Shown piece after piece: positions 38,076 through 45,911 of a stretch of DNA of 64,000 nucleotides. The DNA is from Acidimicrobiales bacterium (GTDB lineage: Bacteria > Actinomycetota > Acidimicrobiia > Acidimicrobiales > Palsa-688). The position numbers and the translations under genes are program-made. Every line of letters begins with the position of its first letter. Within the stretch, counting starts at the first letter, position 1. The notes under the pieces are model-generated. The model worked only from the letters and a program-made list of their open reading frames with translations. It made no database searches and had not been told where the DNA came from. The stretch is taken from assembly GCA_035533095.1 (NCBI GenBank), contig DATLUM010000071.1, positions 1 through 64,000 of the forward strand, given 5' to 3'.

Positions 38076-38984
38076 TCACCGGCTGGAGCCCGAGGCCGAC
38101 CCGGCGAGATCCTTCGCCGCCTTGTCGATGTCGGACTGGTACTTCAACAGGATGTGCAGGGTCTCGGTCGCGGTCTCCGCGTCGACGGACTGGATGCCGA
38201 GCAGGAGCAGCGTGCGTGCCCAGTCGAGTGTCTCCGACACCGACGGAGCCTTCTTGAGCTCGAGGTTGCGGATCGACCGAACTATGCGGACCACCTCGTC
38301 CGCGAGGGACTCGGAGATGCCGGGCACCCGCGTCAGCACGATCTCGCGCTCGCGGTCGATGTCCGGGTAGTCGATGTGCAGGAACAGGCAGCGCCGCTTG
38401 AGCGCCTCGGAGAGCTCACGGGTGTTGTTGGAGGTGAGGAACACCAGCGGGATCTGCGTGGCGCTCACGGTGCCGAGCTCGGGGATCGATACCTGGTAGT
38501 CGGAGAGGATCTCGAGCAGCAGCGCCTCGGTCTCCACCTCGACGCGGTCGACCTCGTCGATGAGTAGCACGACCGGGTCGTCCGCCCGGATCGCCTCGAG
38601 CAACGGCCGGGTGAGGAGGAACGGCTCGGAGAAGATGTCCTCCTCGATGTCGGACCACGTGCCGCCGCCTTCGTTCTCGGAGACGCGCTGTGCCTGGATA
38701 CGCAGCAGCTGCTTCTTGTAGTTCCACTCGTAGAGGGCCTTGGACTCGTCGAGGCCCTCGTAGCACTGCAGGCGGATGAGGCGGGCGCCGGTCAGCTCGG
38801 CGACCGACTTGGCCAGCTGGGTCTTGCCCGTACCCGCGGGCCCCTCGACCAATACCGGCTTCCCGAGGCGCTCGGCCAGGTACACGACGCCTGCGATGCC
38901 CTCGTCGGCGAGGTAGTTGACCCTGCGCAGCCCTTCGCGGACGGCAGCGGGGGACTCGAACAGGCTGGGCGCGGCGTCGCTCAC
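38076..38984 (-). CDS. MoxR-family AAA+ ATPase
   Basis: A 302-residue AAA+ ATPase of the MoxR family, which act as chaperone-like machines together with VWA proteins. Walker A is GPAGTGKT (48-55) and Walker B LIDEVDR (141-147). FLTSNNTRELSEALKRRCLF carries the sensor-1 Asn and arginine finger region. It is coupled to the VWA gene. A divergent spacer of 213 bases separates it from the SPFH gene, so the two units may share regulation. GTG is the start, preceded by AGAAGGA. Confidence 0.95.
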   Translation of the reverse strand: MSDAAPSLFESPAAVREGLRRVNYLADEGIAGVVYLAERLGKPVLVEGPAGTGKTQLAKSVAELTGARLIRLQCYEGLDESKALYEWNYKKQLLRIQAQRVSENEGGGTWSDIEEDIFSEPFLLTRPLLEAIRADDPVVLLIDEVDRVEVETEALLLEILSDYQVSIPELGTVSATQIPLVFLTSNNTRELSEALKRRCLFLHIDYPDIDREREIVLTRVPGISESLADEVVRIVRSIRNLELKKAPSVSETLDWARTLLLLGIQSVDAETATETLHILLKYQSDIDKAAKDLAGSASGSSR

Positions 38985-39197
38985 TCGATCGGCATCCTTC
39001 TATCTGTGGTGTCGCCGCAGCTTACCGAGGGGTTCGACCCTGGCGCCCATCCGTAATAGGGCCCCGTTCGTGGTCGTGGGGCCTCCATCCCACGCACGGC
39101 CGGGCCTACAACCTCAGGAGGATTTCGCCGGAGCTGCCGCCGGGTTGTCAGGGGCGGTGGCTACCCTGAGCGCGACAGAAACAACTAGGAGTTCTCG

Positions 39198-40385
39198 ATG
39201 GCCCTTCTCGGACGTGAGTTCATTGCGGTCCCCGACGACCGCAAGCACCAGATCGTCTATAAGTGGCCGGACCTGAGCATCCGTCGCTATACGAAGGCGA
39301 TCGTCAACGCGGACGAGCTGGCGCTGTTCGTGAACACCGGGCAGGTCGTGGCGACGATGGGACCCGGCCGGCACGACATCGACGCGGACGAGATGCCGGG
39401 CCTCGGCGTCCTCATCGACGCGGCTACGGGCGGCCGTGCCTACAGGGCGGAGCTGTACTTCGTCGGAACACGCGAGTACCCGGGGAACACCTTCGGCGGC
39501 CGCATCGACGACGTGCAGGACCCGCAGACGGGGATGATCGTGACGTTGCGGGTCTTCGGGGACTATTCGATCCAGGTGAAAGACCCCGCAGCTCTGATCA
39601 CCAACCTCACCGGGACGGTCGACGTCGCCGACAACGACTCCATCACCGGCTGGGTCTCCGACCAGCTGCTCAAGGTCCTGCGCACCCACATGACGGTGCA
39701 GATAGTGCAGAACGGCTGGCCGATCCTGGGCCTTTCCGCGTACACGCCGCAGATCGAGACCGAGGTCATCGCCGCCGGCAACGCGCAACTACAGCCCTAC
39801 GGCGTCGCGCTCGTGCGGATGGGCAACTTCGACATCAACCTGTCCGATCAGGACGAGGCGCAGCTGAAGAACCTCGCGCGCGACACCGCGTACTCGCGAC
39901 TCGCCGGCAGCTTCAACCAGTACGCCGCCGGGGAGGCCGCACTCGGTGCGGGGCAGGGCATGGCCAAGGGTGGTGCGGCCGTGGGAGGCGCGTTCCTGGC
40001 CGCCGGGGTGGGAGCGGCCGGTCAGGCCGCGACTGCTGCACCCGGCCCCACGCCACCGCCGGGACCGGGATTCGTCGGGGGAGGCGCCGGCTTCACCGGT
40101 GGGCAGGCGCCGGCACCCGCCGCCGGCGGTCAGGCAGTAACAGCCGCCGGCGGTCAGGCAGCACCCGCCGCCGGCGGTCAGGCAGCACCCGCCGCCGGCG
40201 TGGAGTGCCCGAACTGCAAGGCGCACAACCCCGCCGGGGCCAAGTTCTGCTCGTCGTGCGGGACCCGCCTAGAGGCACCGGCGCCAGCGTCGGTGGTCTG
40301 CCCCAACTGCAACGCCGAGAACGTCCCGAGCGCGCGCTTCTGCTCGTCGTGCGGCACCGCGCTCGGGCAGGCACCGCCGGCATGA
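39198..40385 (+). CDS. YdjI-like SPFH protein with C-terminal double zinc ribbon
   Basis: A 395-residue SPFH (band 7) protein of the YdjI/virion-core-like group. The SPFH region spans about residues 25-235 (LFVNTGQVVATMGPGRHDID, GMIVTLRVFGDYSIQV). A Gly/Ala linker with three 24-bp tandem repeats (40119-40190; octapeptide AAGGQAAP) leads to two zinc ribbons: CPNCKAHNPAGAKFCSSCG and CPNCNAENVPSARFCSSCG. In Bacillus the homologous YdjI is recruited with PspA to stressed membranes. AGGAG lies 7 bases before the ATG. It overlaps the next gene by ATGA. Confidence 0.9.
   Translation: MALLGREFIAVPDDRKHQIVYKWPDLSIRRYTKAIVNADELALFVNTGQVVATMGPGRHDIDADEMPGLGVLIDAATGGRAYRAELYFVGTREYPGNTFGGRIDDVQDPQTGMIVTLRVFGDYSIQVKDPAALITNLTGTVDVADNDSITGWVSDQLLKVLRTHMTVQIVQNGWPILGLSAYTPQIETEVIAAGNAQLQPYGVALVRMGNFDINLSDQDEAQLKNLARDTAYSRLAGSFNQYAAGEAALGAGQGMAKGGAAVGGAFLAAGVGAAGQAATAAPGPTPPPGPGFVGGGAGFTGGQAPAPAAGGQAVTAAGGQAAPAAGGQAAPAAGVECPNCKAHNPAGAKFCSSCGTRLEAPAPASVVCPNCNAENVPSARFCSSCGTALGQAPPA
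40119..40190 (+). repeat. Three tandem 24-bp repeats inside the SPFH gene
   Basis: Units at 40119-40142, 40143-40166 and 40167-40190, with a partial fourth to 40200, encode repeats of Ala-Ala-Gly-Gly-Gln-Ala-x-x. They lengthen the flexible linker between the SPFH domain and the zinc ribbons, and copy number could vary between strains. In-frame coding and perfect adjacency exclude a CRISPR array. Confidence 0.9.
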
Positions 40386-41353
40386 GCGTTCTCGTCACGC
40401 TTTCCGGCTTGGTCGAGCGCGCCGGCGGAGGCCACAGTTTCGGCGGTGGTTCCAGCGGCGGCGCCGGCGGTTTCGGCGGCGGCGGAGGGGGAGGCTTCTT
40501 CTTCTTCGGCGGCGGTGGCGGCGGAGGGGGCGCCGGCGGCTTTTCGGTGCTGATCATCATCGCGATCGTGTTGTTCATCTTCTTCGGGGTGATCCGGCCG
40601 CGCATGAGCCGGCGAATCGGGGGGCGGGGGGATCCGTCGGTGCCGGACCCGGTTGAGGGCGGGACCGGCGCGCCGGTGTCCCCTGGCGGGACGCAGTGGT
40701 CCCACGACGACGCGCCGGCGATCAACTCGGTTCGCGGGGATCTTTTTCCTGGGACAGCCGAGCACGCCACCCATCCGGAGAGCGCGGCCGAGGGGCTCGC
40801 AGCCATTACCGCCCACGACCCCGGCTTCGAGCAAGAGGCCTTCCTCGAGCAGGTGCAGCGAACCTTCTTCATCGTCCAGGAGGCGTGGTCGCAGCGTCAG
40901 CCCAACATGAGCCGCCAAGTGATGGCCGACGGGCTGTGGCAGCAGCACAAGGTGCAGATCCAGGGTTACATCGACGCCCATAAGCGCAACGTGCTCGAGG
41001 ACCTCGCCGTCGGGAACCTCACGGTCATCGCCGCGCACAGCGATACCAACTACGACACCATCACGGTACGGGTGACCGCCGCGTGCGCCGACTACGACGT
41101 GGACGACAACTCCGGGAAGATCGTGCGCGGCAACAAGCGCGTCGAGCAGTGGGCGGAGGACTGGACGTTCCAGCGCTCCTCGTCCGCGACGACCAAGCCC
41201 ACCGGCGGCACGCTGTCGGCCAAGTGCCCCAACTGCGGGGCACCGCTCGACCTGGACCTCGCCGGCGAGTGCAAGTACTGCAAGGCGCCGGTCAGCTCAG
41301 GCCAGTACGACTGGGTCCTCGCGCGGATCGCCCAGGTACCTGCGTCCTACTGA
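40382..41353 (+). CDS. Tim44-like domain protein with membrane helix and zinc ribbon
   Basis: A 323-residue protein. A Gly/Phe/Ser-rich N-terminus leads into one membrane helix (VLIIIAIVLFIFFGVI, about residues 55-72). After a Pro/Gly linker comes a Tim44-like domain, about residues 140-275 (FLEQVQRTFFIVQEAW, LTVIAAHSDTNYDTITVRVT). The C-terminus has a zinc ribbon, CPNCGAPLDLDLAGECKYC. It is translationally coupled to the SPFH gene, so the two zinc-ribbon proteins probably form one membrane complex. The Gly-rich N-terminus facing the membrane is unusual. A long open frame upstream of ATG 40382 lies wholly inside the SPFH gene and is ignored. Confidence 0.88.
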   Translation: MSVLVTLSGLVERAGGGHSFGGGSSGGAGGFGGGGGGGFFFFGGGGGGGGAGGFSVLIIIAIVLFIFFGVIRPRMSRRIGGRGDPSVPDPVEGGTGAPVSPGGTQWSHDDAPAINSVRGDLFPGTAEHATHPESAAEGLAAITAHDPGFEQEAFLEQVQRTFFIVQEAWSQRQPNMSRQVMADGLWQQHKVQIQGYIDAHKRNVLEDLAVGNLTVIAAHSDTNYDTITVRVTAACADYDVDDNSGKIVRGNKRVEQWAEDWTFQRSSSATTKPTGGTLSAKCPNCGAPLDLDLAGECKYCKAPVSSGQYDWVLARIAQVPASY

Positions 41354-41366
41354 GTCGCAGAACACC

Positions 41367-41451
41367 TTTTTGTGGGACGGATCCGTTTTGCGGGACGGAC
41401 ACGTCGTCAGGTGACGGCTGTGTCCCACAAAACGTCACCGTCCCACAAAAA
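41367..41451. terminator. Bidirectional hairpin region between convergent genes
   Basis: TTTTTGTGGGACGG (41367-41380) is exactly complementary to 41438-41451. Inside, TTTTGCGGGAC (41386-41396) nearly matches the complement of GTCCCACAAAA (41422-41432). Four copies of a TTTTGNGGGAC motif are thus arranged two per strand. T-runs occur at both outer ends, which suits a bidirectional terminator for the Tim44 gene and the opposite peptidoglycan hydrolase gene. Next to it, GGGCCGTATCCCG is repeated directly at 41456-41468 and 41477-41489. Confidence 0.6.
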
Positions 41452-41488
41452 CTTGGGCCGTATCCCGCCGAACTGGGGCCGTATCCCG

Positions 41489-43219
41489 TCAGTGGGCTGA
41501 GCCGGCGGTCGGCAGCTGGGCCAGGCTCGGCCCGACCGCGACCGCCGGCGCCGCCGGAGCGGTCAGCCCGGCCGCGAGGAGGTGCTGGGGGATCGCCCAC
41601 GCCAGCATCTGCTGGTAGATGGTCATGATCGAGATGCCGTACACGGTGCTGGTAGCCCACTTGCCCGCCAGCGCCATCCAGTCGCGACAGCAACCGCCGA
41701 CCCCGACTGAGCCGATCAGAGGCGTCGCCACCGGTTGGGGCGATGCGTACGCTTCGAGCAGCTGCAGCTGCGCGCTCACGCCCGTCTGCGCGTCGGGGAA
41801 GTGCCAGCCGTGGGCGCAGCTGTCGCACGCGCCGATGCCGGCGAAGTTGTTGTCCGCCGGCGTGAGCTGTCCGCCGGCGGGGAACGAGAAGTACCCGGTC
41901 TCCACGACCGACTGTGCGAACGCGACATCGAATCGCACACCGGTGGCGGCACCGGCGGTCTGGTAGTCGGTCGCGAGTTGCGGCATTGGCACCGTGGTGT
42001 TCGCAGTGTGGCCGGTGCTCGCGAACCAGGCGGCCAGGTCGTCACCGGTCAGGAGGGAGGGCCCGAGGATCGAGGGCGACAGGGGCTGCGCCGGTTGGCT
42101 CGCGGCGGCGTCGACCGCACCCGGGAGGGGCTGCCCGGCTGGCTTCGCGGCGGCGGTTTGCGATGCGGCACCGCCGGGTGGCGCAGTTCCGTCCACGGAT
42201 GGCAGGCCCAGCAGCCCGATCTGCGCGGCGACGCCTGGAACGGTCGCCGCCTTGGTGAGCACCGCGAGGGCGGCCTGGCTGTCCTGCAGGGCGGTCTGCG
42301 CGGTGGCCACGTTCGCCTGCGCCTGGTTCACTCCGTTGGTCGCCTGCTGTGTCGCTTGCTTGGCCTGGTCGAGCGCGCGGTGGGTGTGGGTCACCTCGCT
42401 GCGGATGCGCTGCGCGACGAGGCGCAGCATTTCCTGGGCGTCGCTGGCGTCGGTGCCTGTCAGGCCGCCGGGGGTGTCGACGGTGCCGATCCCGCTGGCT
42501 CCCACGCCTTGAGGTCCAGCGGCGGGAGTGGCGTATCCGAGACCGATGTAGGCGGCGATCGCGAGGTGCTCCAGCCGCTGGTTGGCGGTTTCCACGCGCC
42601 GGGAGGCCGAGGCCTGGGCTGTCTGCGCGGAGGTGAGAACCGATTGCGCCGACTGCAATCCGGCGACCGCGGCGGTGACGGCTTGCTGCTTGGCGGTGAC
42701 GTCGTTGACGGCCTGGGGGTATTCGCTGATTGCAGTCAGCTGCGTCATGTCGGCGTCGACTGCTGTGAGGATCGGGTCCGGACTCGGTGGGGGCGGGGGC
42801 GGGGTGCCGGGCTTGGGTGGTGCCGTGGTCGGGGGGCCGCCGGTCGGCACGTTCGGCACGCCGCCGCCCGAACCGCTGGGCGAAGTCGTCGTGGGCCCCG
42901 ACCCGCCGCCCGACCCGGGAGGGGCGGTCGTCGGCGGGGTGGTAGTCGTCGTGCTGCCGACGCCCGGCAGCGTCGGCGGCGGGGTGGTGGTGGCCGTGGT
43001 GCCGCCGGAGGTCCCGTCGCCTGCGATCCCCGGCGAGGCCCAGCCAGCGGTTGGCGCGGCCAGAGCCGCGACGGTCGCGCCCGCGGCCACTCCCACGAGG
43101 ACTCCTCCGAAGGGGAGAATCCCCGTGACCGCCAGCAGGGCCGCCGCACGCCGGCCGGGATGGCCCGAAGGGCCTGATCGCCTTTTCAAAACCAACCTTT
43201 GAGGATTCGACAGGGGCAC
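41489..43219 (-). CDS. Secreted peptidoglycan hydrolase with coiled coil and glucosaminidase-like domain
   Basis: A 576-residue exported protein. The N-terminus is basic with a hydrophobic segment (about residues 25-60) acting as signal or anchor. A long Pro/Thr/Ser/Gly linker (65-150) is followed by a coiled coil (150-320) resembling the regulatory helices of PcsB/RipC-type hydrolases. The C-terminal domain, about residues 400-500, resembles glucosaminidases (VRFDVAFAQSVVETGYFSFP with the likely catalytic Glu, and NNFAGIGACDSC). It probably cleaves glycan strands in the cell wall. The GTG start is uncertain. An AT-rich patch (43253-43272) about 35-50 bases upstream probably contains the promoter. 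Confidence 0.8.
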   Translation of the reverse strand: MPLSNPQRLVLKRRSGPSGHPGRRAAALLAVTGILPFGGVLVGVAAGATVAALAAPTAGWASPGIAGDGTSGGTTATTTPPPTLPGVGSTTTTTPPTTAPPGSGGGSGPTTTSPSGSGGGVPNVPTGGPPTTAPPKPGTPPPPPPSPDPILTAVDADMTQLTAISEYPQAVNDVTAKQQAVTAAVAGLQSAQSVLTSAQTAQASASRRVETANQRLEHLAIAAYIGLGYATPAAGPQGVGASGIGTVDTPGGLTGTDASDAQEMLRLVAQRIRSEVTHTHRALDQAKQATQQATNGVNQAQANVATAQTALQDSQAALAVLTKAATVPGVAAQIGLLGLPSVDGTAPPGGAASQTAAAKPAGQPLPGAVDAAASQPAQPLSPSILGPSLLTGDDLAAWFASTGHTANTTVPMPQLATDYQTAGAATGVRFDVAFAQSVVETGYFSFPAGGQLTPADNNFAGIGACDSCAHGWHFPDAQTGVSAQLQLLEAYASPQPVATPLIGSVGVGGCCRDWMALAGKWATSTVYGISIMTIYQQMLAWAIPQHLLAAGLTAPAAPAVAVGPSLAQLPTAGSAH

Positions 43220-43312
43220 GGCTATGCCTGCCCAGGTTCCGCCCGCTGCGAAAAGCTATCAAATATGACGGTGGGGTAGGCAGCGGGACCGGCCAGCGGT
43301 AGATCCCACCTG

Positions 43313-44008
43313 TCAGGTGTGCAGGCCGCACTCCGTCTTGTCCTGGCCGGCCCAACGCCCGGAGCGCTTGTGCTCGCCGTCCCCGACCGGCTTGGTGCAG
43401 GGCATGCACCCGATGGACGGGTAGCCCCGGTCGCGCAGCGGGTTGTGAGGGACTCCGTGGTCGGCGATGTACCCATCCACATCTAGATCGGTCCACGCGG
43501 CGATCGGGTTGACCTTCACCAAGCCCCTCAGATCGCGGGCGACGATGGGGGCGCTAGCCCGGGTCGGCGCTTCTGCCCTGCGGAGCCCGCTCATCCATGC
43601 CAGCTTGCCGGCGAGCGCGCGGTCGAGCTGCTCCACCTTCGAGCTCGAGCAGCAGTTGGCCGGGTCCTTCTTCCACAGCTCGACCGGCTGGGGAGCGACG
43701 GTGAGCACCCGCAGGTTGAGCCCGTAGTGGCGCCGGACGTTCTCGACGGTCTCGAGCGTCTCGGGGAAGTGATAGCCGGTGTCGATGAACACCACTTCGA
43801 TCGAGGGCTCGACCTTGACCGCCAGGTCGATGAGCACCGCGTCGGTCATCGACGCCGAAAGGCACATGAACGGGTGGAACTGCTCGACGGCCCACTCGAT
43901 CACCGCCTGCGCCGGCGCCGTCTCGAACTCCCGGTTCAAAGACGCGAGCTCTGCATGGCTGAACGCCGGCGCGTGGAGATGGGTCCCGGTGCCGACCAGG
44001 GTGCTCAC
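43313..44008 (-). CDS. cysH: Adenylylsulfate (APS) reductase, assimilatory
   Basis: A 231-residue CysH reducing APS to sulfite with thioredoxin. The four iron-sulfur cysteines that separate APS from PAPS reductases are all present: Cys119-Cys120 and Cys201-x-x-Cys204. The catalytic Cys227 is in the C-terminal ECGLH. The GTG at 44008 is chosen because homology starts there. It lies 61 bases after sirA on the same strand, so sulfite made here is passed to that reductase. Confidence 0.93.
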   Translation of the reverse strand: MSTLVGTGTHLHAPAFSHAELASLNREFETAPAQAVIEWAVEQFHPFMCLSASMTDAVLIDLAVKVEPSIEVVFIDTGYHFPETLETVENVRRHYGLNLRVLTVAPQPVELWKKDPANCCSSSKVEQLDRALAGKLAWMSGLRRAEAPTRASAPIVARDLRGLVKVNPIAAWTDLDVDGYIADHGVPHNPLRDRGYPSIGCMPCTKPVGDGEHKRSGRWAGQDKTECGLHT

Positions 44009-44069
44009 GCCTAGTGCCTTCCCGCCCGGTAGCCGTCCGCCCGGTACCCGCCCTCCAGGGGTCTGACCG

Positions 44070-45863
44070 TCAGCCCGCCGCGCACTCGCCCTCACCGACT
44101 TCTGCCACGTAGGGGCCGGTCTCGCCGAAGTCGATGTAGTAGTCGGGCCGCTCCTCGGGATCAGGCCACTCGTCGAGATCCTTGAGCTCGGTGGCGAGGA
44201 CCTTGGCGCCGCCGACTCGTTGCATCCACTCGGCGAACGGCTCGCCCGCGTCCCTCTCCTCGGCAAAACGACCCACCAGCCGCACCGTCGCCTCCGCGGC
44301 AGCCTTCGCCGGCAGTCGCAGGGCGCGCTGGGCGAACTGGACCTCGGTGTTGCTCAGGTGGCCGCCGAGCAGCAGCTGGTAACCCGGGGCCTGCCGGCCG
44401 TTCGCACGGCGCTCCGCTCCATGGAAGCCGATGTCCGCGACGTGGTGCTGCCCGCAGCTGTTGGTGCAACCGGAGATGTTGATGCGGATCCCGCCGACGT
44501 CGGCCAGTCCCGCTTCTTCCAGGGCGCGCCCGATGTCCTCGGCGAGACCCCGGCTCTGAGTCACGGCGAGGTTGCAGGTGTCGGCGCCGGGGCAGGAGAC
44601 GACGTCACGGGCGAGCTCGGCACCCGGTTGAGCCATTCCGATCTCGTCGAGGCGCCGGTACAGGTCCTGCAGCTGTTCCGAGGACAGACCGCGGAAGACG
44701 AGGTTCTGCCGGTTGGTGGTGCGCACGGTCACGCCGAAGTCGCGCACGATCGACGCGAGCGCCCGGAACTGGTCGGATGTGATGTCCCCGAGGCGGGCGT
44801 AAGCGATCGCGGACACCGTGCCCTTGGCCACGCCCACGACGACGTTGGTCGACTCCCAGCGGGTGTAAGGATCTGCCTTCGGGCTGACCCGCAACATGAC
44901 GGGAACTCCCATGGGGGTCGGCTGCACCGCGGTCGACACGCCGGCCGGCTCGTCGCCGAGCTCCTGAACGAGCTCGGGGATCCCGCCGGGCCAGCTCGAC
45001 GAGGCGAGCAGCAGCTGGCGCTCGCGGAGGACCCGCCGGCGGAGCTCTTCGATGCCGAGCTCGTCGACGACCCACTTCAGGCGGGCGCGCAGCTTGTTGT
45101 AGCGGTTGCCGAAGTGGTCGAACGTCCGCAGCACCGCCTCGATCGTCGGCAGCAGGTCCTCGCGGGCGGTGAACTCTTCGAGAGCCTGCGCGGGGTGCGG
45201 GTTGGCGCCGAGACCGCCGGCGATGAACACCCGGAAACCCGGCTCGAGCGTTCCGTCTGAGCGCGGCCGGGAGACCGCAACGACGCCCACGTCGTTGAAC
45301 ATCGCCTGACCGCAGTCGGTCACGCAACCGGAGAAGTTGATCTTGAACTTGCGCGGCAACCGCTGCGCGTACGGATGGTGGAGGAAGTAGCGGAACGTCG
45401 CCTCCGCCCAAGGGCTGATGTCGAGCACCTCGAACGGGCAGGCGCCGGCGAGGTGGCAGCCCATGACGTTGCGGACGGTGTCTCCGCACGCCTCACGCGT
45501 CGTCAGGCCGGCCTGCGCCAGCTCCTCGAGCAGGTCCGGGACCGTCTCCAGCTGCACGAAGTGGAACTGGATGTTCTGCCGGGTGGTGATGTGGCCCCAC
45601 CCACGGCTGTAGCGGTCCGCGACGGAGCCGAGCAGCTCGAGCTGCTCCGGCGAGACGTTCCCGTAGGGGAGCTTCACCCGGACCATCTGGTTGTGGCCCT
45701 GCTGGCGCTGGCCGTAAATGCCGTTGTTGAGCCGGAAGACCCGGAAGGAGTCCTCGTCAACCCGGTCCGCCAGGTGGTCGGCCAACAGGCGCCTGAACTT
45801 GGCGATGTCCGCCGCGAGCTCGGGATCGATCTCTCTGGTCTCGGTCTCCACGGGGCCAGTCAA
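44070..45863 (-). CDS. sirA: Ferredoxin-dependent sulfite reductase (SirA/NirA type)
   Basis: A 597-residue siroheme and 4Fe-4S reductase that reduces sulfite to sulfide using ferredoxin. Two nitrite/sulfite reductase half-domains are present, with WGHITTRQNIQFHFV and RTTNRQNLVFRGL as paired signatures. The cluster ligands are in CPGADTC and SGCTNSC. Co-location with cysH points to sulfite rather than nitrite. The start is TTG at 45863, or GTG at 45851. A TGACTG/CAGTCA dyad overlaps the start, with an AT-rich promoter-like region before it. Confidence 0.93.
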   Translation of the reverse strand: MTGPVETETREIDPELAADIAKFRRLLADHLADRVDEDSFRVFRLNNGIYGQRQQGHNQMVRVKLPYGNVSPEQLELLGSVADRYSRGWGHITTRQNIQFHFVQLETVPDLLEELAQAGLTTREACGDTVRNVMGCHLAGACPFEVLDISPWAEATFRYFLHHPYAQRLPRKFKINFSGCVTDCGQAMFNDVGVVAVSRPRSDGTLEPGFRVFIAGGLGANPHPAQALEEFTAREDLLPTIEAVLRTFDHFGNRYNKLRARLKWVVDELGIEELRRRVLRERQLLLASSSWPGGIPELVQELGDEPAGVSTAVQPTPMGVPVMLRVSPKADPYTRWESTNVVVGVAKGTVSAIAYARLGDITSDQFRALASIVRDFGVTVRTTNRQNLVFRGLSSEQLQDLYRRLDEIGMAQPGAELARDVVSCPGADTCNLAVTQSRGLAEDIGRALEEAGLADVGGIRINISGCTNSCGQHHVADIGFHGAERRANGRQAPGYQLLLGGHLSNTEVQFAQRALRLPAKAAAEATVRLVGRFAEERDAGEPFAEWMQRVGGAKVLATELKDLDEWPDPEERPDYYIDFGETGPYVAEVGEGECAAG

Positions 45864-45876
45864 GCAAAGCTGACTG
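45857..45876. promoter_or_regulatory. CAGTCA-N8-TGACTG dyad at the sirA start
   Basis: A perfect 6-bp inverted repeat with an 8-base spacer overlaps the predicted TTG start of sirA. The 30 bases upstream on the minus strand are AT-rich (TTAAAAGTTGATAAACA) and likely hold the promoter. Its position suits an operator controlling sulfur assimilation. Confidence 0.4.
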
Positions 45877-45911
45877 TGTTTATCAACTTTTAAGGGTTTT
45901 GCTGGTGTGGG

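Noticed and set aside
40119-40200. 24-bp repeats as a CRISPR or minisatellite outside genes
   Set aside because: They are in frame within the SPFH gene and encode a plausible Ala/Gly linker with no spacers.
39263-40381. Long open frame in front of the Tim44-like gene
   Set aside because: It lies entirely within the SPFH gene in another frame and is Arg/Gly-rich, as expected from out-of-frame GC-rich DNA. ATG 40382 overlaps the SPFH stop.
43220-43312. Cyclic di-AMP (ydaO) riboswitch before the wall hydrolase
   Set aside because: Such riboswitches precede some actinobacterial wall-hydrolase genes, but only about 90 bases are available and the conserved ydaO core was not recognisable.
44070-45863. 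Assimilatory nitrite reductase
   Set aside because: The fold is shared, but adjacency to an APS reductase with all four cluster cysteines favours sulfite. No nitrate genes are nearby.
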